A stretch of 22,908 nucleotides of DNA from Atopobiaceae bacterium (GTDB lineage Bacteria; Actinomycetota; Coriobacteriia; Coriobacteriales; Atopobiaceae), in assembly GCA_017460265.1 (NCBI GenBank), contig JAFUBJ010000175.1:1-22908 (forward strand). The letters run 5' to 3'. Of the stretch, positions 1-7,362 are shown piece after piece. The notes under the pieces were generated by a model. That model did not search any database and was not told the origin of the DNA. It was given only the letters and a program-made list of their open reading frames with translations. Each line of letters opens with the position of its first letter. Within the stretch, counting starts at the first letter, position 1. The position numbers and the translations under genes were made by a program.

Positions 1-1058
1 GTACCAACACCTGTGCCCGCGCACTGCGCTCCATCGAGGAGCGTTATGCGGGTACGGTAGGGTGGGATGCCATCTACCAGCGGCTGTGCAACAAGCTCGT
101 CCTCTACCTTATCCTCGATCAAGACGAAAGCTACGCGTCTTACATTGCACCTCACTGGCCCGACCTTACAGTGCTTAACGACACAAGCAACTTTTGGCAC
201 TTTGCCTATGCCTGGCAGCTGCATCCCGATGCACTGAACAAGACCCTGCATGCATCGTGGGAGAGGGAACACATTGCTTCTTCTGAAGGTGCTTTGGCCG
301 AAGCATATGCACTTATGGGTGACGGCAAGTGGTTGGATGGAGAGCTGCCTGAGGAGCAGCGGGGAAGCGATGCCTACCTTGAGGCGCATCCTGAATGGGA
401 ACGCTTCGACTTCATCTCCGAAGGAGACAGCCCGAGTTTCCTCTGTCTCGTAGACAAGGGCCTCCGGTCGCTTGAGGACCCAACCTATGGTGGATGGGGC
501 GGGAGGTTCTCTTCGGAAGGCCGCAATACGGTTGCCGATTATGATCCGTGGTCAGGTTGCCTTGAGGCAAGCTACACGCTCACGCGGTGGTTTGATGATG
601 TGCAAAACGACTTTGCCGCGCGTCTCAAGTGGTGTTGTTCATCTCAATACGAACAGGCAAATCATGCTCCTGAACTTCGTGTCATTGAGGGATATGACGT
701 CTTTGCCCAACCAGGAGAGCTTGTGTCGCTGACCTGCAGGACACATGACCCGGATGGCGACAACGTGGCCGTTCGCTGGTGGCATTACTTTGAGGTTGGC
801 ACCTATGCCGATCGCTGGATGCCCAAAGAGCTCGTGGATGTGAAAGCCGGAGGCATGGTTCTTGACCGGACCGCTCGGCTTGCGGAGGGCGAGGGCCCAC
901 GAGCCCTGCAGCTAACAGGAGCGCATAAGGAGCGTGTGAGCTTCAAGATTCCTTCTGACGCTCGAAAAGGCGATACCTTCCACATCATTGTCGAAGCGAC
1001 CGATGATGCTGCCGAGCCCATGAAGTTGTATCGACGCGTCATCGTGACGGTGCGATAA
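1..1058 (+). CDS. Sde182/DUF1593-type nucleoside-hydrolase-like protein, 5' truncated
   Basis: The frame is open from the first bases (codons in phase with position 3) to a TAA at 1056-1058, so the gene starts before the window and about 351 residues are visible. The GTG at 171 lies inside this open frame and is not taken as the start. The middle part carries the segment YGGWGGR (about 490) followed by a DYDPWSG stretch, and the last 100 residues form a beta-rich region with an RWW motif. Both match what I recall of the 'cellulose-binding Sde182' family: a nucleoside-hydrolase-like N-terminal domain plus an Ig-like C-terminal domain. The family's substrate is not firmly established; a glycan or nucleoside role is inference. 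The N-terminal catalytic aspartates and any signal peptide lie outside the window. A UlaG-like gene follows after 39 bp, possibly in the same operon. Confidence 0.8.
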   Translation, partial: TNTCARALRSIEERYAGTVGWDAIYQRLCNKLVLYLILDQDESYASYIAPHWPDLTVLNDTSNFWHFAYAWQLHPDALNKTLHASWEREHIASSEGALAEAYALMGDGKWLDGELPEEQRGSDAYLEAHPEWERFDFISEGDSPSFLCLVDKGLRSLEDPTYGGWGGRFSSEGRNTVADYDPWSGCLEASYTLTRWFDDVQNDFAARLKWCCSSQYEQANHAPELRVIEGYDVFAQPGELVSLTCRTHDPDGDNVAVRWWHYFEVGTYADRWMPKELVDVKAGGMVLDRTARLAEGEGPRALQLTGAHKERVSFKIPSDARKGDTFHIIVEATDDAAEPMKLYRRVIVTVR

Positions 1059-1097
1059 TCAAGGCGCATGTTGCGGAGACGCACGAAGGAGGACGCG

Positions 1098-1733
1098 ATG
1101 ACCACACTGCTCTATCTGGGACACGGTTCGCTCAGGCTTACGACAGACGCGGGAAAGACAATCTACATCGATCCCTTCATGAGTCCGAAAGGACAGGATT
1201 CGAACGAGGGGTATGAGGTTCCGGCAGATCTAGTGCTCGTGACTCATCAGCACTTTGATCACACGTCCATTGACAAGATGCTCCACACTGCGGAGTGCGT
1301 GGTGTGGCAGAACGGCGATGCCCACCCTGATGCCGAAACGTATCTCACCAAAGCCTTTCTGAATGGTTCTGTTGAGGTCCAAGCGGTAGAGGCTTACAAC
1401 CACCACCATCGCAAGGAGGAGTGCGTTGGCTATGTGGTGCGCGTTGACGGCCTTGCGCTGTTCTTCTCTGGCGATACGGGCAAGACCGCACAGATGCGCA
1501 AGCTGGCAGATTCCAACCTTGACTATGCCTTCCTGCCTTGCGACGGAATCTATACCATGACGCCCGAGGAGGCCGCCGAATGCGCGGCCCTCGTAGGGGC
1601 GCGCCATAACGTGCCGGTGCACATGAAGCCGGTGGAGCCCTATGACGAGAGCGTTGCGCAGCGGTTTGCGGCATTGGCACCAAACTCACTGCTAGTGAGG
1701 CCTGGTGTCCCCACAAAGCTGTCAAAGGAGTAA
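1098..1733 (+). CDS. Metallo-beta-lactamase-fold hydrolase, UlaG-like
   Basis: A 211-residue metal-dependent hydrolase of the metallo-beta-lactamase fold. ATG 1098 is chosen because AAGGAGGA lies at 1086-1093; an upstream in-frame start at 1068 has no such site. The metal-binding motif H50-x-H52-x-D54-H55 is intact. A GHGS segment lies near residues 8-11, a SGDTG motif supplies the bridging aspartate, and a late PVHMKP histidine completes the site. This layout matches small UlaG/YtnP-like proteins, which include the L-ascorbate-6-phosphate lactonase, but the substrate cannot be assigned here. The Nudix gene begins 2 bp after the stop and its ribosome-binding site lies inside the end of this gene, so the two are probably translationally coupled. 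Confidence 0.9.
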   Translation: MTTLLYLGHGSLRLTTDAGKTIYIDPFMSPKGQDSNEGYEVPADLVLVTHQHFDHTSIDKMLHTAECVVWQNGDAHPDAETYLTKAFLNGSVEVQAVEAYNHHHRKEECVGYVVRVDGLALFFSGDTGKTAQMRKLADSNLDYAFLPCDGIYTMTPEEAAECAALVGARHNVPVHMKPVEPYDESVAQRFAALAPNSLLVRPGVPTKLSKE

Positions 1734-1735
1734 CT

Positions 1736-2404
1736 ATGGCATCTCAGCCAAGTAAACCGCAGGTAAATGAGCTATATGGCACAAGATTCGTGAAGCTTTA
1801 CGACCTTGCATACGACGATGGCTCGCACTACTTTGAGTCATCCCGACGCGAGGCGGGTGACCTTATGGCCAGCAAGGACGAGGACGAGTTGACTCGAGCG
1901 CTGCCCGACGCCGTGAGTGCCTGCCTTGTGGTGATGGTGCCCAACGACGAACCTCGTATGGTGCTCAACTACGAGTTCCGTTATCCGACGGGGCAGTATG
2001 TTTTGGGCATCCCCTCGGGGCTCATCGATGCGCGCGACGCAGATACCGGCGACCCCTTGATCGCTTCTATGACACGCGAGATTGCCGAGGAGACGGGCGT
2101 CCGCCTGGGCGCAGATGATCGCATCTGGGTGATCAACCAACTGCTCTTCAATACGCCTGGCATGACGGACGAGAGCACGGCTTTGCTCTGTGCCGTGGCA
2201 AGACTCGATGATCTTTCGGCTCTTACCCATGCGGGAGCCGAGGGAAGCGAGCGCTTTGGCGCCTTTGAGCTACTAACAAAAGACGAAGTGAAGGACATCC
2301 TCAAGACGGGGCGTGATCCTCACGGTCACTTCTATCCCATGGTTGCCTGGGCGGCAATGGCCTACTTTGCCTGCGACCTCTGGAAAGAGGGCCTCTCGGA
2401 ATAA
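1736..2404 (+). CDS. Nudix hydrolase, ADP-ribose pyrophosphatase-like
   Basis: A 222-residue Nudix protein that would hydrolyse a nucleoside diphosphate linked to another moiety; ADP-ribose or a nucleotide sugar is the likely class. The core of the Nudix box is R114-E115-x-x-E118-E119-x-G121, which supplies the metal-binding glutamates. The upstream PSGLID element resembles the ADP-ribose pyrophosphatase subgroup. The segment between that element and REIAEE is a few residues longer than the classical 23-residue box, and the usual first glutamate appears to be aspartate. ATG 1736 follows AAGGAG (about 1725-1730), which overlaps the end of the upstream hydrolase gene. A short hydrophobic stretch near the C terminus (WAAMAYFA) is probably a buried helix, not a membrane segment. 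Confidence 0.88.
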   Translation: MASQPSKPQVNELYGTRFVKLYDLAYDDGSHYFESSRREAGDLMASKDEDELTRALPDAVSACLVVMVPNDEPRMVLNYEFRYPTGQYVLGIPSGLIDARDADTGDPLIASMTREIAEETGVRLGADDRIWVINQLLFNTPGMTDESTALLCAVARLDDLSALTHAGAEGSERFGAFELLTKDEVKDILKTGRDPHGHFYPMVAWAAMAYFACDLWKEGLSE

Positions 2405-2493
2405 GTGCATGCCGTCGCCTTAGAGCCTTTTGCGCGAACGCCTCCTTATGTCATGATTGACGTGGCAATGCGTCTTTCGAGAAGGGATTCCAC

Positions 2494-2814
2494 ATGCTCA
2501 AGATTCGTTTGTTCTGTGCTGGCGGTATGTCCACGAGCCTGCTCGTACGCAAGATGGAGGAGGCTGCCGCGGCAGCTGGCGTCGAGGCTGACATTGAGGC
2601 CCATGGCGTAGGAAGCATCGAGCGCCGCATCGACGAGACCGTAGACGTCGTGCTTATTGGCCCGCAAGTTGGCTACCAAAAGGCCATGGTCAAAAAGGTG
2701 ACCGACAAGTACGGCATTCCCATGGAAGTCATCCCCATGCAGGTATATGGCATGGTGAATGGCAAGGCTGCCTTCGAGCTCGCGCAGAAGCTTGCCGCGG
2801 AGAAGCAGGCCTAG
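2494..2814 (+). CDS. PTS lactose/cellobiose-type IIB component
   Basis: A 106-residue cytoplasmic phosphocarrier of the phosphotransferase system. The N-terminal strand ends in the phosphorylated cysteine C8 within FCAGGMSTSLLV, the hallmark P-loop of IIB proteins of the lactose/N,N'-diacetylchitobiose family. The length fits a stand-alone IIB (about 100-105 residues). GAAGGG (about 2481-2486) precedes the ATG. No IIA or IIC gene lies beside it, so it must work with permease parts encoded elsewhere or serve as a regulatory phosphocarrier. It has its own 89-bp upstream gap and is followed by a strong inverted repeat, so it may be a single-gene transcript. The family assignment is firm; the sugar is unknown. 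Confidence 0.92.
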   Translation: MLKIRLFCAGGMSTSLLVRKMEEAAAAAGVEADIEAHGVGSIERRIDETVDVVLIGPQVGYQKAMVKKVTDKYGIPMEVIPMQVYGMVNGKAAFELAQKLAAEKQA

Positions 2815-2846
2815 TCACTCACCGCACAAGCCTGTTCCAAAGACCA

Positions 2847-2897
2847 TCACTTCGCCGCTTGTCCCAGAATTCCTTTCAGGGGCGGGCGGCGAAGTGA
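2847..2897 (+). repeat. Perfect 12-bp inverted repeat with long loop, between IIB and feoAB
   Basis: TCACTTCGCCGC (2847-2858) pairs perfectly with GCGGCGAAGTGA (2886-2897) across a 27-base loop that can pair a little further (CCC with GGG). The stem is GC-rich and begins 33 bases after the IIB stop codon. No run of T follows on either strand, so it is not a classical intrinsic terminator. It could be a transcript 3'-end structure for the IIB gene, a leader structure for feoAB, or a protein-binding site. Confidence 0.6.
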
Positions 2898-2950
2898 GTG
2901 CTACCGCCCAAATGTTGCGCTACCATTTTATAGCGTCTACCTGCATTTTT

Positions 2951-2966
2951 GTTAGCTATGGCTAAC
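2951..2966. promoter_or_regulatory. Palindromic candidate operator upstream of feoAB
   Basis: The sequence GTTAGCTATGGCTAAC is a 6-4-6 palindrome with perfect arms, ending 19 bases before the feoAB start codon and just before its ribosome-binding site. A near copy (13/16 identical) lies over the promoter of the methyltransferase gene at 8938. Position upstream of an iron transporter suggests an iron- or metal-responsive repressor. The half-site spacing differs from the DtxR/IdeR consensus, so the regulator's family is not assigned. Confidence 0.5.
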
Positions 2967-2985
2967 CTTATGAAAGGACGTCTTG

Positions 2986-5358
2986 GTGGCATCTTCCGAC
3001 ACGTTGGGCAAGACGCTTGCTCAACTTGATATTGGCGACACCGTAACCGTAACGAGCGTTGGGGGAGATGGAGCCCTTCGTCAGCACTTTTTGGACATGG
3101 GAGTCATTCCCGGCGCTCAGATGACGCTCGTAAAGTTTGCTCCCCTCGGAGACCCAATGGAGTTCCTCATTCATGGGTATGAGCTGACGCTACGCAAGGA
3201 CGACGCGGCGTGCATCTTGGTCGAGCCCACCACAGCGGTCTCACAGCTTGTGGACCAGCCCGCAGCAAAGGCGCACTCCGAGCATCCCGGTCTGGGCGAA
3301 GGGGGTCGCTATCACGTCAAGGCCACCGAAAACCCTCTGCCTGAAGGGACGATGTTGACCTTTGCTCTGGCGGGCAACCAAAACAGTGGCAAGACGACCC
3401 TCTTTAACCAGTTGACAGGCTCCAACCAACATGTGGGCAACTTTCCTGGCGTTACGGTTGACCGCAAGAGCGGCATGATCGTTGGTCATCCCAATACCGA
3501 CGTCACGGATCTTCCAGGCATCTATTCCATGAGCCCCTATAGCCCCGAGGAGGTCGTGAGCAGGCAGTTCATCTTGGGCGAGCGGCCGTGCGGAATCATA
3601 AACATCGTCGATGCCACCAACATCGAACGCAATCTCTACCTCTCCATGCAGCTTATGGAGCTTGATAGGCCTATGGTGCTTGCCCTCAACATGATGGACG
3701 AGCTTCAGGGCAACGGCGGGTTCATAAACGTCAACGAGATGGAGGGCATGCTGGGCATACCGGTCGTGCCCATCTCTGCCGTAAAAAACGAGGGCGTGGA
3801 CGAGCTGATTGCCCACGCGTTGCACGTTGCCAAGTATCAGGAGCGTCCTGGTAGGCAGGATTTTTGCGGCGCAGCCGATCACGGCGGCGCCGTGCATCGC
3901 TGCATCCACGCCATCATGCACCTTATCGAGGACCATGCTGAACGCGCAGGCATTCCTGTGCGTTTTGCGGCAACCAAGCTGATCGAGGGAGATGACCTTG
4001 TCGAGAAGGCGCTCGGCCTTGATCAAAACGAGCTCGAGACGGTCGAGCATATCGTCACTCAGATGGAGCACGAGCGCGGACTTGACCGTGCGGCCGCTAT
4101 TGCTGACATGCGATTCTCGTTTATTCAGCGCGTGGTAGACGCATGCGTCGTCAAGCCCCGTGAGAGCCGCGAAAGAGAGCGAAGCCAACGCATTGACAAG
4201 GTGCTCACCGGCCGTTGGACGGCCATTCCCTCGCTCATAGCCATCTTGGGCGTAGGGTTTTGGCTCTCGTACCACGTAATTGGTATTGCGCTGCAAGACC
4301 TCATGCAAATGGGCATCGACTGGGTGTCTGGCTTGATATTGACTGCGTTGACCTCTGCCGGAGCAGGCCTTGTGGTCCAGTCGCTTGTCGAGGGAATACT
4401 TGGTGGCATAGGCTCGGTCTTAGTGTTTCTGCCCATCATCGTGTCCATGTTCTTCTTCCTCTCTTTGCTGGAAGACACGGGATACATGGCACGCGTTGCC
4501 TTTGTGCTCGACAGAACGCTGCGTCACCTTGGCCTTTCGGGTCGCTCCATCGTTCCCATGCTCATGGGCTTTGGCTGCACGGTGCCAGCCATCATGGCAA
4601 CGCGCACGTTGCCTTCCGAGCGGGACCGTAAGATGACCATCCTGCTTCTGCCCTTTATGAGCTGCTCAACCAAGTTGACTATCTATGGCTTCTTTGCCTC
4701 GGTGTTCTTTCCCGCGCATGCAGCGCTCGTGACCGTGCTGCTTTACCTGCTGGGAGTCGCCATGGCCATCGTTACGGCTGCGGTTAGCCATCGCGTTGCG
4801 TTCCGCGGGGAGGCCGTGCCTTTTGTGATGGAGCTTCCCAACTATCGCATGCCTGGCCTCAAAAGCGTGGGACGGCTGGTATGGTTCAAGTCAAAGGACT
4901 TCGTGACGCGTGCGTTTACGGTGATCTTCGTTGCCAGCGTCATCGTGTGGTTCCTGCAGAGCTTCAGCATTGGCTTGCAACTTGTTGATGACCCGGCAGA
5001 TTCTATGCTCGCCATGGTGGGAAGCTGGTTTGCCCCGGTGTTCGCGCCGTTGGGATTCGGAGACTGGCGCCTCTCTACGGCGCTCATCGCCGGGTTCATG
5101 GCAAAGGAGGTGGTGGTCTCCACGAGCATCGTGCTCTTTGGTGATCCTGCGACCCTCCTAGCAGCCATGACGCCTCTTGCCTGCGCGTGTCTCCTCGCGT
5201 TCTGCCTGCTCTATACGCCGTGCATCGCTGCGGTCGAAGCAGTGCGCCGCGAGTGGGGCGTGCGCTGGGCCCTTGGCGTCGTGGTGTTCCAGTGTGCCAT
5301 TGCGTGGCTCGTCGCATTTGCCATTCGCATTGTGGGAATGGCCTTTGGACTGGGGTAA
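2986..5358 (+). CDS. feoB: Ferrous iron transporter, FeoA-FeoB fusion
   Basis: A 790-residue single-chain fusion that imports Fe2+ across the cytoplasmic membrane. Residues about 5-85 are an SH3-like FeoA domain (LRQHFLDMGVIPG). A linker leads to the FeoB G domain: G1 at residues 130-138 (GNQNSGKTT), G3 DLPG at 175-178, G4 NMMD at 235-238 and G5 near SA at about 263. After about residue 405 come the hydrophobic gate domains, including the segments around GFGCTVPA and FMSCSTK that carry FeoB-typical cysteines. GTG 2986 is preferred over TTG 2983 because AGGA at 2975-2978 then has normal 7-base spacing. No feoC is seen. FeoA and FeoB are separate proteins in many bacteria but fused in several lineages. 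A palindrome lies directly upstream, suggesting metal-dependent repression. Confidence 0.97.
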   Translation: MASSDTLGKTLAQLDIGDTVTVTSVGGDGALRQHFLDMGVIPGAQMTLVKFAPLGDPMEFLIHGYELTLRKDDAACILVEPTTAVSQLVDQPAAKAHSEHPGLGEGGRYHVKATENPLPEGTMLTFALAGNQNSGKTTLFNQLTGSNQHVGNFPGVTVDRKSGMIVGHPNTDVTDLPGIYSMSPYSPEEVVSRQFILGERPCGIINIVDATNIERNLYLSMQLMELDRPMVLALNMMDELQGNGGFINVNEMEGMLGIPVVPISAVKNEGVDELIAHALHVAKYQERPGRQDFCGAADHGGAVHRCIHAIMHLIEDHAERAGIPVRFAATKLIEGDDLVEKALGLDQNELETVEHIVTQMEHERGLDRAAAIADMRFSFIQRVVDACVVKPRESRERERSQRIDKVLTGRWTAIPSLIAILGVGFWLSYHVIGIALQDLMQMGIDWVSGLILTALTSAGAGLVVQSLVEGILGGIGSVLVFLPIIVSMFFFLSLLEDTGYMARVAFVLDRTLRHLGLSGRSIVPMLMGFGCTVPAIMATRTLPSERDRKMTILLLPFMSCSTKLTIYGFFASVFFPAHAALVTVLLYLLGVAMAIVTAAVSHRVAFRGEAVPFVMELPNYRMPGLKSVGRLVWFKSKDFVTRAFTVIFVASVIVWFLQSFSIGLQLVDDPADSMLAMVGSWFAPVFAPLGFGDWRLSTALIAGFMAKEVVVSTSIVLFGDPATLLAAMTPLACACLLAFCLLYTPCIAAVEAVRREWGVRWALGVVVFQCAIAWLVAFAIRIVGMAFGLG

Positions 5359-5412
5359 GATATAGTACCAATCGCATCTGGTCCCACATCATTTTGTCCA
5401 AGGAAGGTACCC

Positions 5413-7206
5413 ATGGATACCCACAACTTTTATGCTGGCGAGGAGTTCTATGCGCATCTTATGTTGGGGTGTCTTCGTGGGGCACATGGTGCTACGTTCA
5501 GGACGTTCGCCCCGGCAGCCAACCGCGTGCAGCTGGTGCTTGGCGGCCAGTTCATGGACATGAACAAGTGCTGGGATGGCAACTTCTGGGAGCTGTATCT
5601 GCCCGAGGTTGCCAACGGCACGCCCTATGAGTACCGCATCTGGCATGGTGGAAACTACGTAGACCACTGTGACCCCTACGGCTTCAGGATGGAGCTACGT
5701 CCTGCGCATCGTTCGCTTGTGACCGACCTTTTGTATGAATGGCACGACGGCGAATGGATGTCCTTGCGGAGCAACTGCATGGACAAGCCCATGAGCGTGT
5801 ACGAGATGAACCTTGGCTCGTGGCGCAAGCGGTCTGGTGACAAGCCCTCGGATGACCCCGCGGATTGGTATAGCTATGAAGAGCTTGCCAAGCCGCTGGT
5901 TAAGCACCTCACCGAGGGTGGATACACGCACGTGGAATTCATGCCGCTGAATGAGTATCCCTTTGACGGCAGTTGGGGCTACCAACCTACGGGCTTTTTT
6001 GCGGCAACGAGTCGCTTTGGCACGCCCCAACAGCTCATGTATCTCATAGACCAACTGCATCAGGCGGGAATCGGCGTCATCATGGACTTTGTCCCGGTGC
6101 ACTTTGCCACCGATTCGTATGGTCTGGCCAACTATGACGGCACCCCGTTATACGAGTATCCCAACGACGCGGTGGGTGTCAGCGAGTGGGGGAGCCACAA
6201 CTTCATGCATTCGCGCGGCGAGACGTGTAGCTTCTTGCAGTCGGCGGGCAACTTCTGGTTGGGCGCCTATCACGTGGACGCGCTGCGCATGGACGCCATT
6301 AGCCGCATCATCTACTGGCAGGGTGACGAGGCCCGCGGCGTCAACAACATGGCGGTCGACTTCGTCAAGACCATGAACGCGGGCCTCAAGGCCCTGAACC
6401 CGGGCATCTTTCTGGTGGCAGAGGATTCCACCGACTTTGACGGCACTACACGTGCGGTCGAGCAGGGCGGTCTGGGATATGACTACAAGTGGGACATGGG
6501 GTGGATGCACGACACGCTCGAGATGTTCCAGACCGAGCCAGGCCTCCGTTCCGGCAACTACCACAAGCTGACGTTCTCGATGATGTACTTTGGGCGCGAG
6601 CACTACCTCATGCCGCTTTCACATGACGAGAACGTGCACGGAAAGGCAACGATCGCTCAGAAGATGAGCGGCGACTACGAGGGTAAGTTTGGCCAGGCTC
6701 GTACGCTCTACCTGTACATGTTTGCCCATCCGGGCAAGAAACTCAACTTCATGGGCTATGAGTTTGCCCAGCTGCGCGAGTGGGACGAGAACCGCGAGCA
6801 AGACTGGTTCATGCTGCAGTATCCCAACCACGATGCCTTCTGGCGCTTTAACCGCGAACTTGGTGCTGTCTATAAGGCGGAGCCTGCTCTGTGGGAGCAG
6901 GACTACAAGGACGCGGGTTTCACGTGGCGAGTGGTTGATGACGAGCAGGGCGTGGTGTATGCCTTCGAGCGCGTGTCTGCCAAGGGTGAGCGTGTACTCT
7001 GCGTGCTCAACCTGTCGTGGCAGGCTCATGAGGACTACGTCATTGCCGTCCCTGATGCTGCGCAGGCGGAGATGCTCATTGATACTGACTGGTGGCGCTA
7101 TGGCGGCGAGACGCCTGACGACCAGCTCGAGCCCCTCAAGATCAAGAGCGGCAAGCTGGAGTTGAATCTTCCGTCCAATTCGGGAAAGCTTCTGAAGCTG
7201 AAGTAG
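5413..7206 (+). CDS. glgB: 1,4-alpha-glucan branching enzyme, GH13
   Basis: A 597-residue cytoplasmic enzyme that makes alpha-1,6 branches in glycogen. An N-terminal CBM48-like beta domain (about residues 25-110) precedes the GH13 barrel. Catalytic residues are visible: nucleophile D294 in DALRMDAI, acid/base E337 in LVAEDST, and transition-state stabiliser D405 in SHDENVH; region I is DFVPVHF. The C-terminal beta domain follows from about residue 500. The protein is shorter than E. coli GlgB (about 728 residues) because only one N-terminal module is present. ATG 5413 follows AAGGAAGG (5400-5407). No glgA, glgC or glgP lies nearby, so glycogen genes are scattered. A role as a related GH13 transglycosidase cannot be excluded, but the motifs fit GlgB best. 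Confidence 0.92.
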   Translation: MDTHNFYAGEEFYAHLMLGCLRGAHGATFRTFAPAANRVQLVLGGQFMDMNKCWDGNFWELYLPEVANGTPYEYRIWHGGNYVDHCDPYGFRMELRPAHRSLVTDLLYEWHDGEWMSLRSNCMDKPMSVYEMNLGSWRKRSGDKPSDDPADWYSYEELAKPLVKHLTEGGYTHVEFMPLNEYPFDGSWGYQPTGFFAATSRFGTPQQLMYLIDQLHQAGIGVIMDFVPVHFATDSYGLANYDGTPLYEYPNDAVGVSEWGSHNFMHSRGETCSFLQSAGNFWLGAYHVDALRMDAISRIIYWQGDEARGVNNMAVDFVKTMNAGLKALNPGIFLVAEDSTDFDGTTRAVEQGGLGYDYKWDMGWMHDTLEMFQTEPGLRSGNYHKLTFSMMYFGREHYLMPLSHDENVHGKATIAQKMSGDYEGKFGQARTLYLYMFAHPGKKLNFMGYEFAQLREWDENREQDWFMLQYPNHDAFWRFNRELGAVYKAEPALWEQDYKDAGFTWRVVDDEQGVVYAFERVSAKGERVLCVLNLSWQAHEDYVIAVPDAAQAEMLIDTDWWRYGGETPDDQLEPLKIKSGKLELNLPSNSGKLLKLK

Positions 7207-7220
7207 CCTTGCGAGCAAAA

Positions 7221-7248
7221 GGCGCTGGGCGTCACCATCGGCAGCGCC
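7221..7248. other. Stem-loop after glgB
   Basis: GGCGCTG (7221-7227) can pair with CAGCGCC (7242-7248) over a 14-base loop, 15 bases after the glgB stop. On the + strand it lacks a following T run. On the - strand it would be followed by TTTT, but no gene there would need it. It may help end the glgB transcript; this is weak evidence. Confidence 0.3.
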
Positions 7249-7307
7249 ATGGCGGCCGGCACTGGAACACGCGCATCATTTGCGGTGTTGCTCTCATTCT
7301 TGATAAG

Positions 7308-7327
7308 AAGTTAGACTATTCTTACTT
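7308..7327. promoter_or_regulatory. Imperfect inverted repeat and possible promoter before the MBL-methyltransferase fusion
   Basis: AAGTTAG-N6-CTTACTT (7308-7327) is an inverted repeat with one mismatched pair, and its left arm resembles the GTTAG half-site seen at 2951 and 8874. A possible -35 TTGATA at 7300-7305 with a poor -10 about 17 bases later, or TTGCTC (7288-7293) with TAGACT (7312-7317), would place it within the promoter. Support is only suggestive. Confidence 0.3.
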
Positions 7328-7362
7328 CAACATAGGCAAGGCACAAGGAAGTGGAGAAACGC

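Noticed and set aside
2951..2966. Classical DtxR/IdeR box upstream of feoAB
   Set aside because: The arms resemble the GTTAG/CTAAC half-sites but are 6 bases apart, whereas the known consensus core has 1 base between them; the operator is kept as unassigned.
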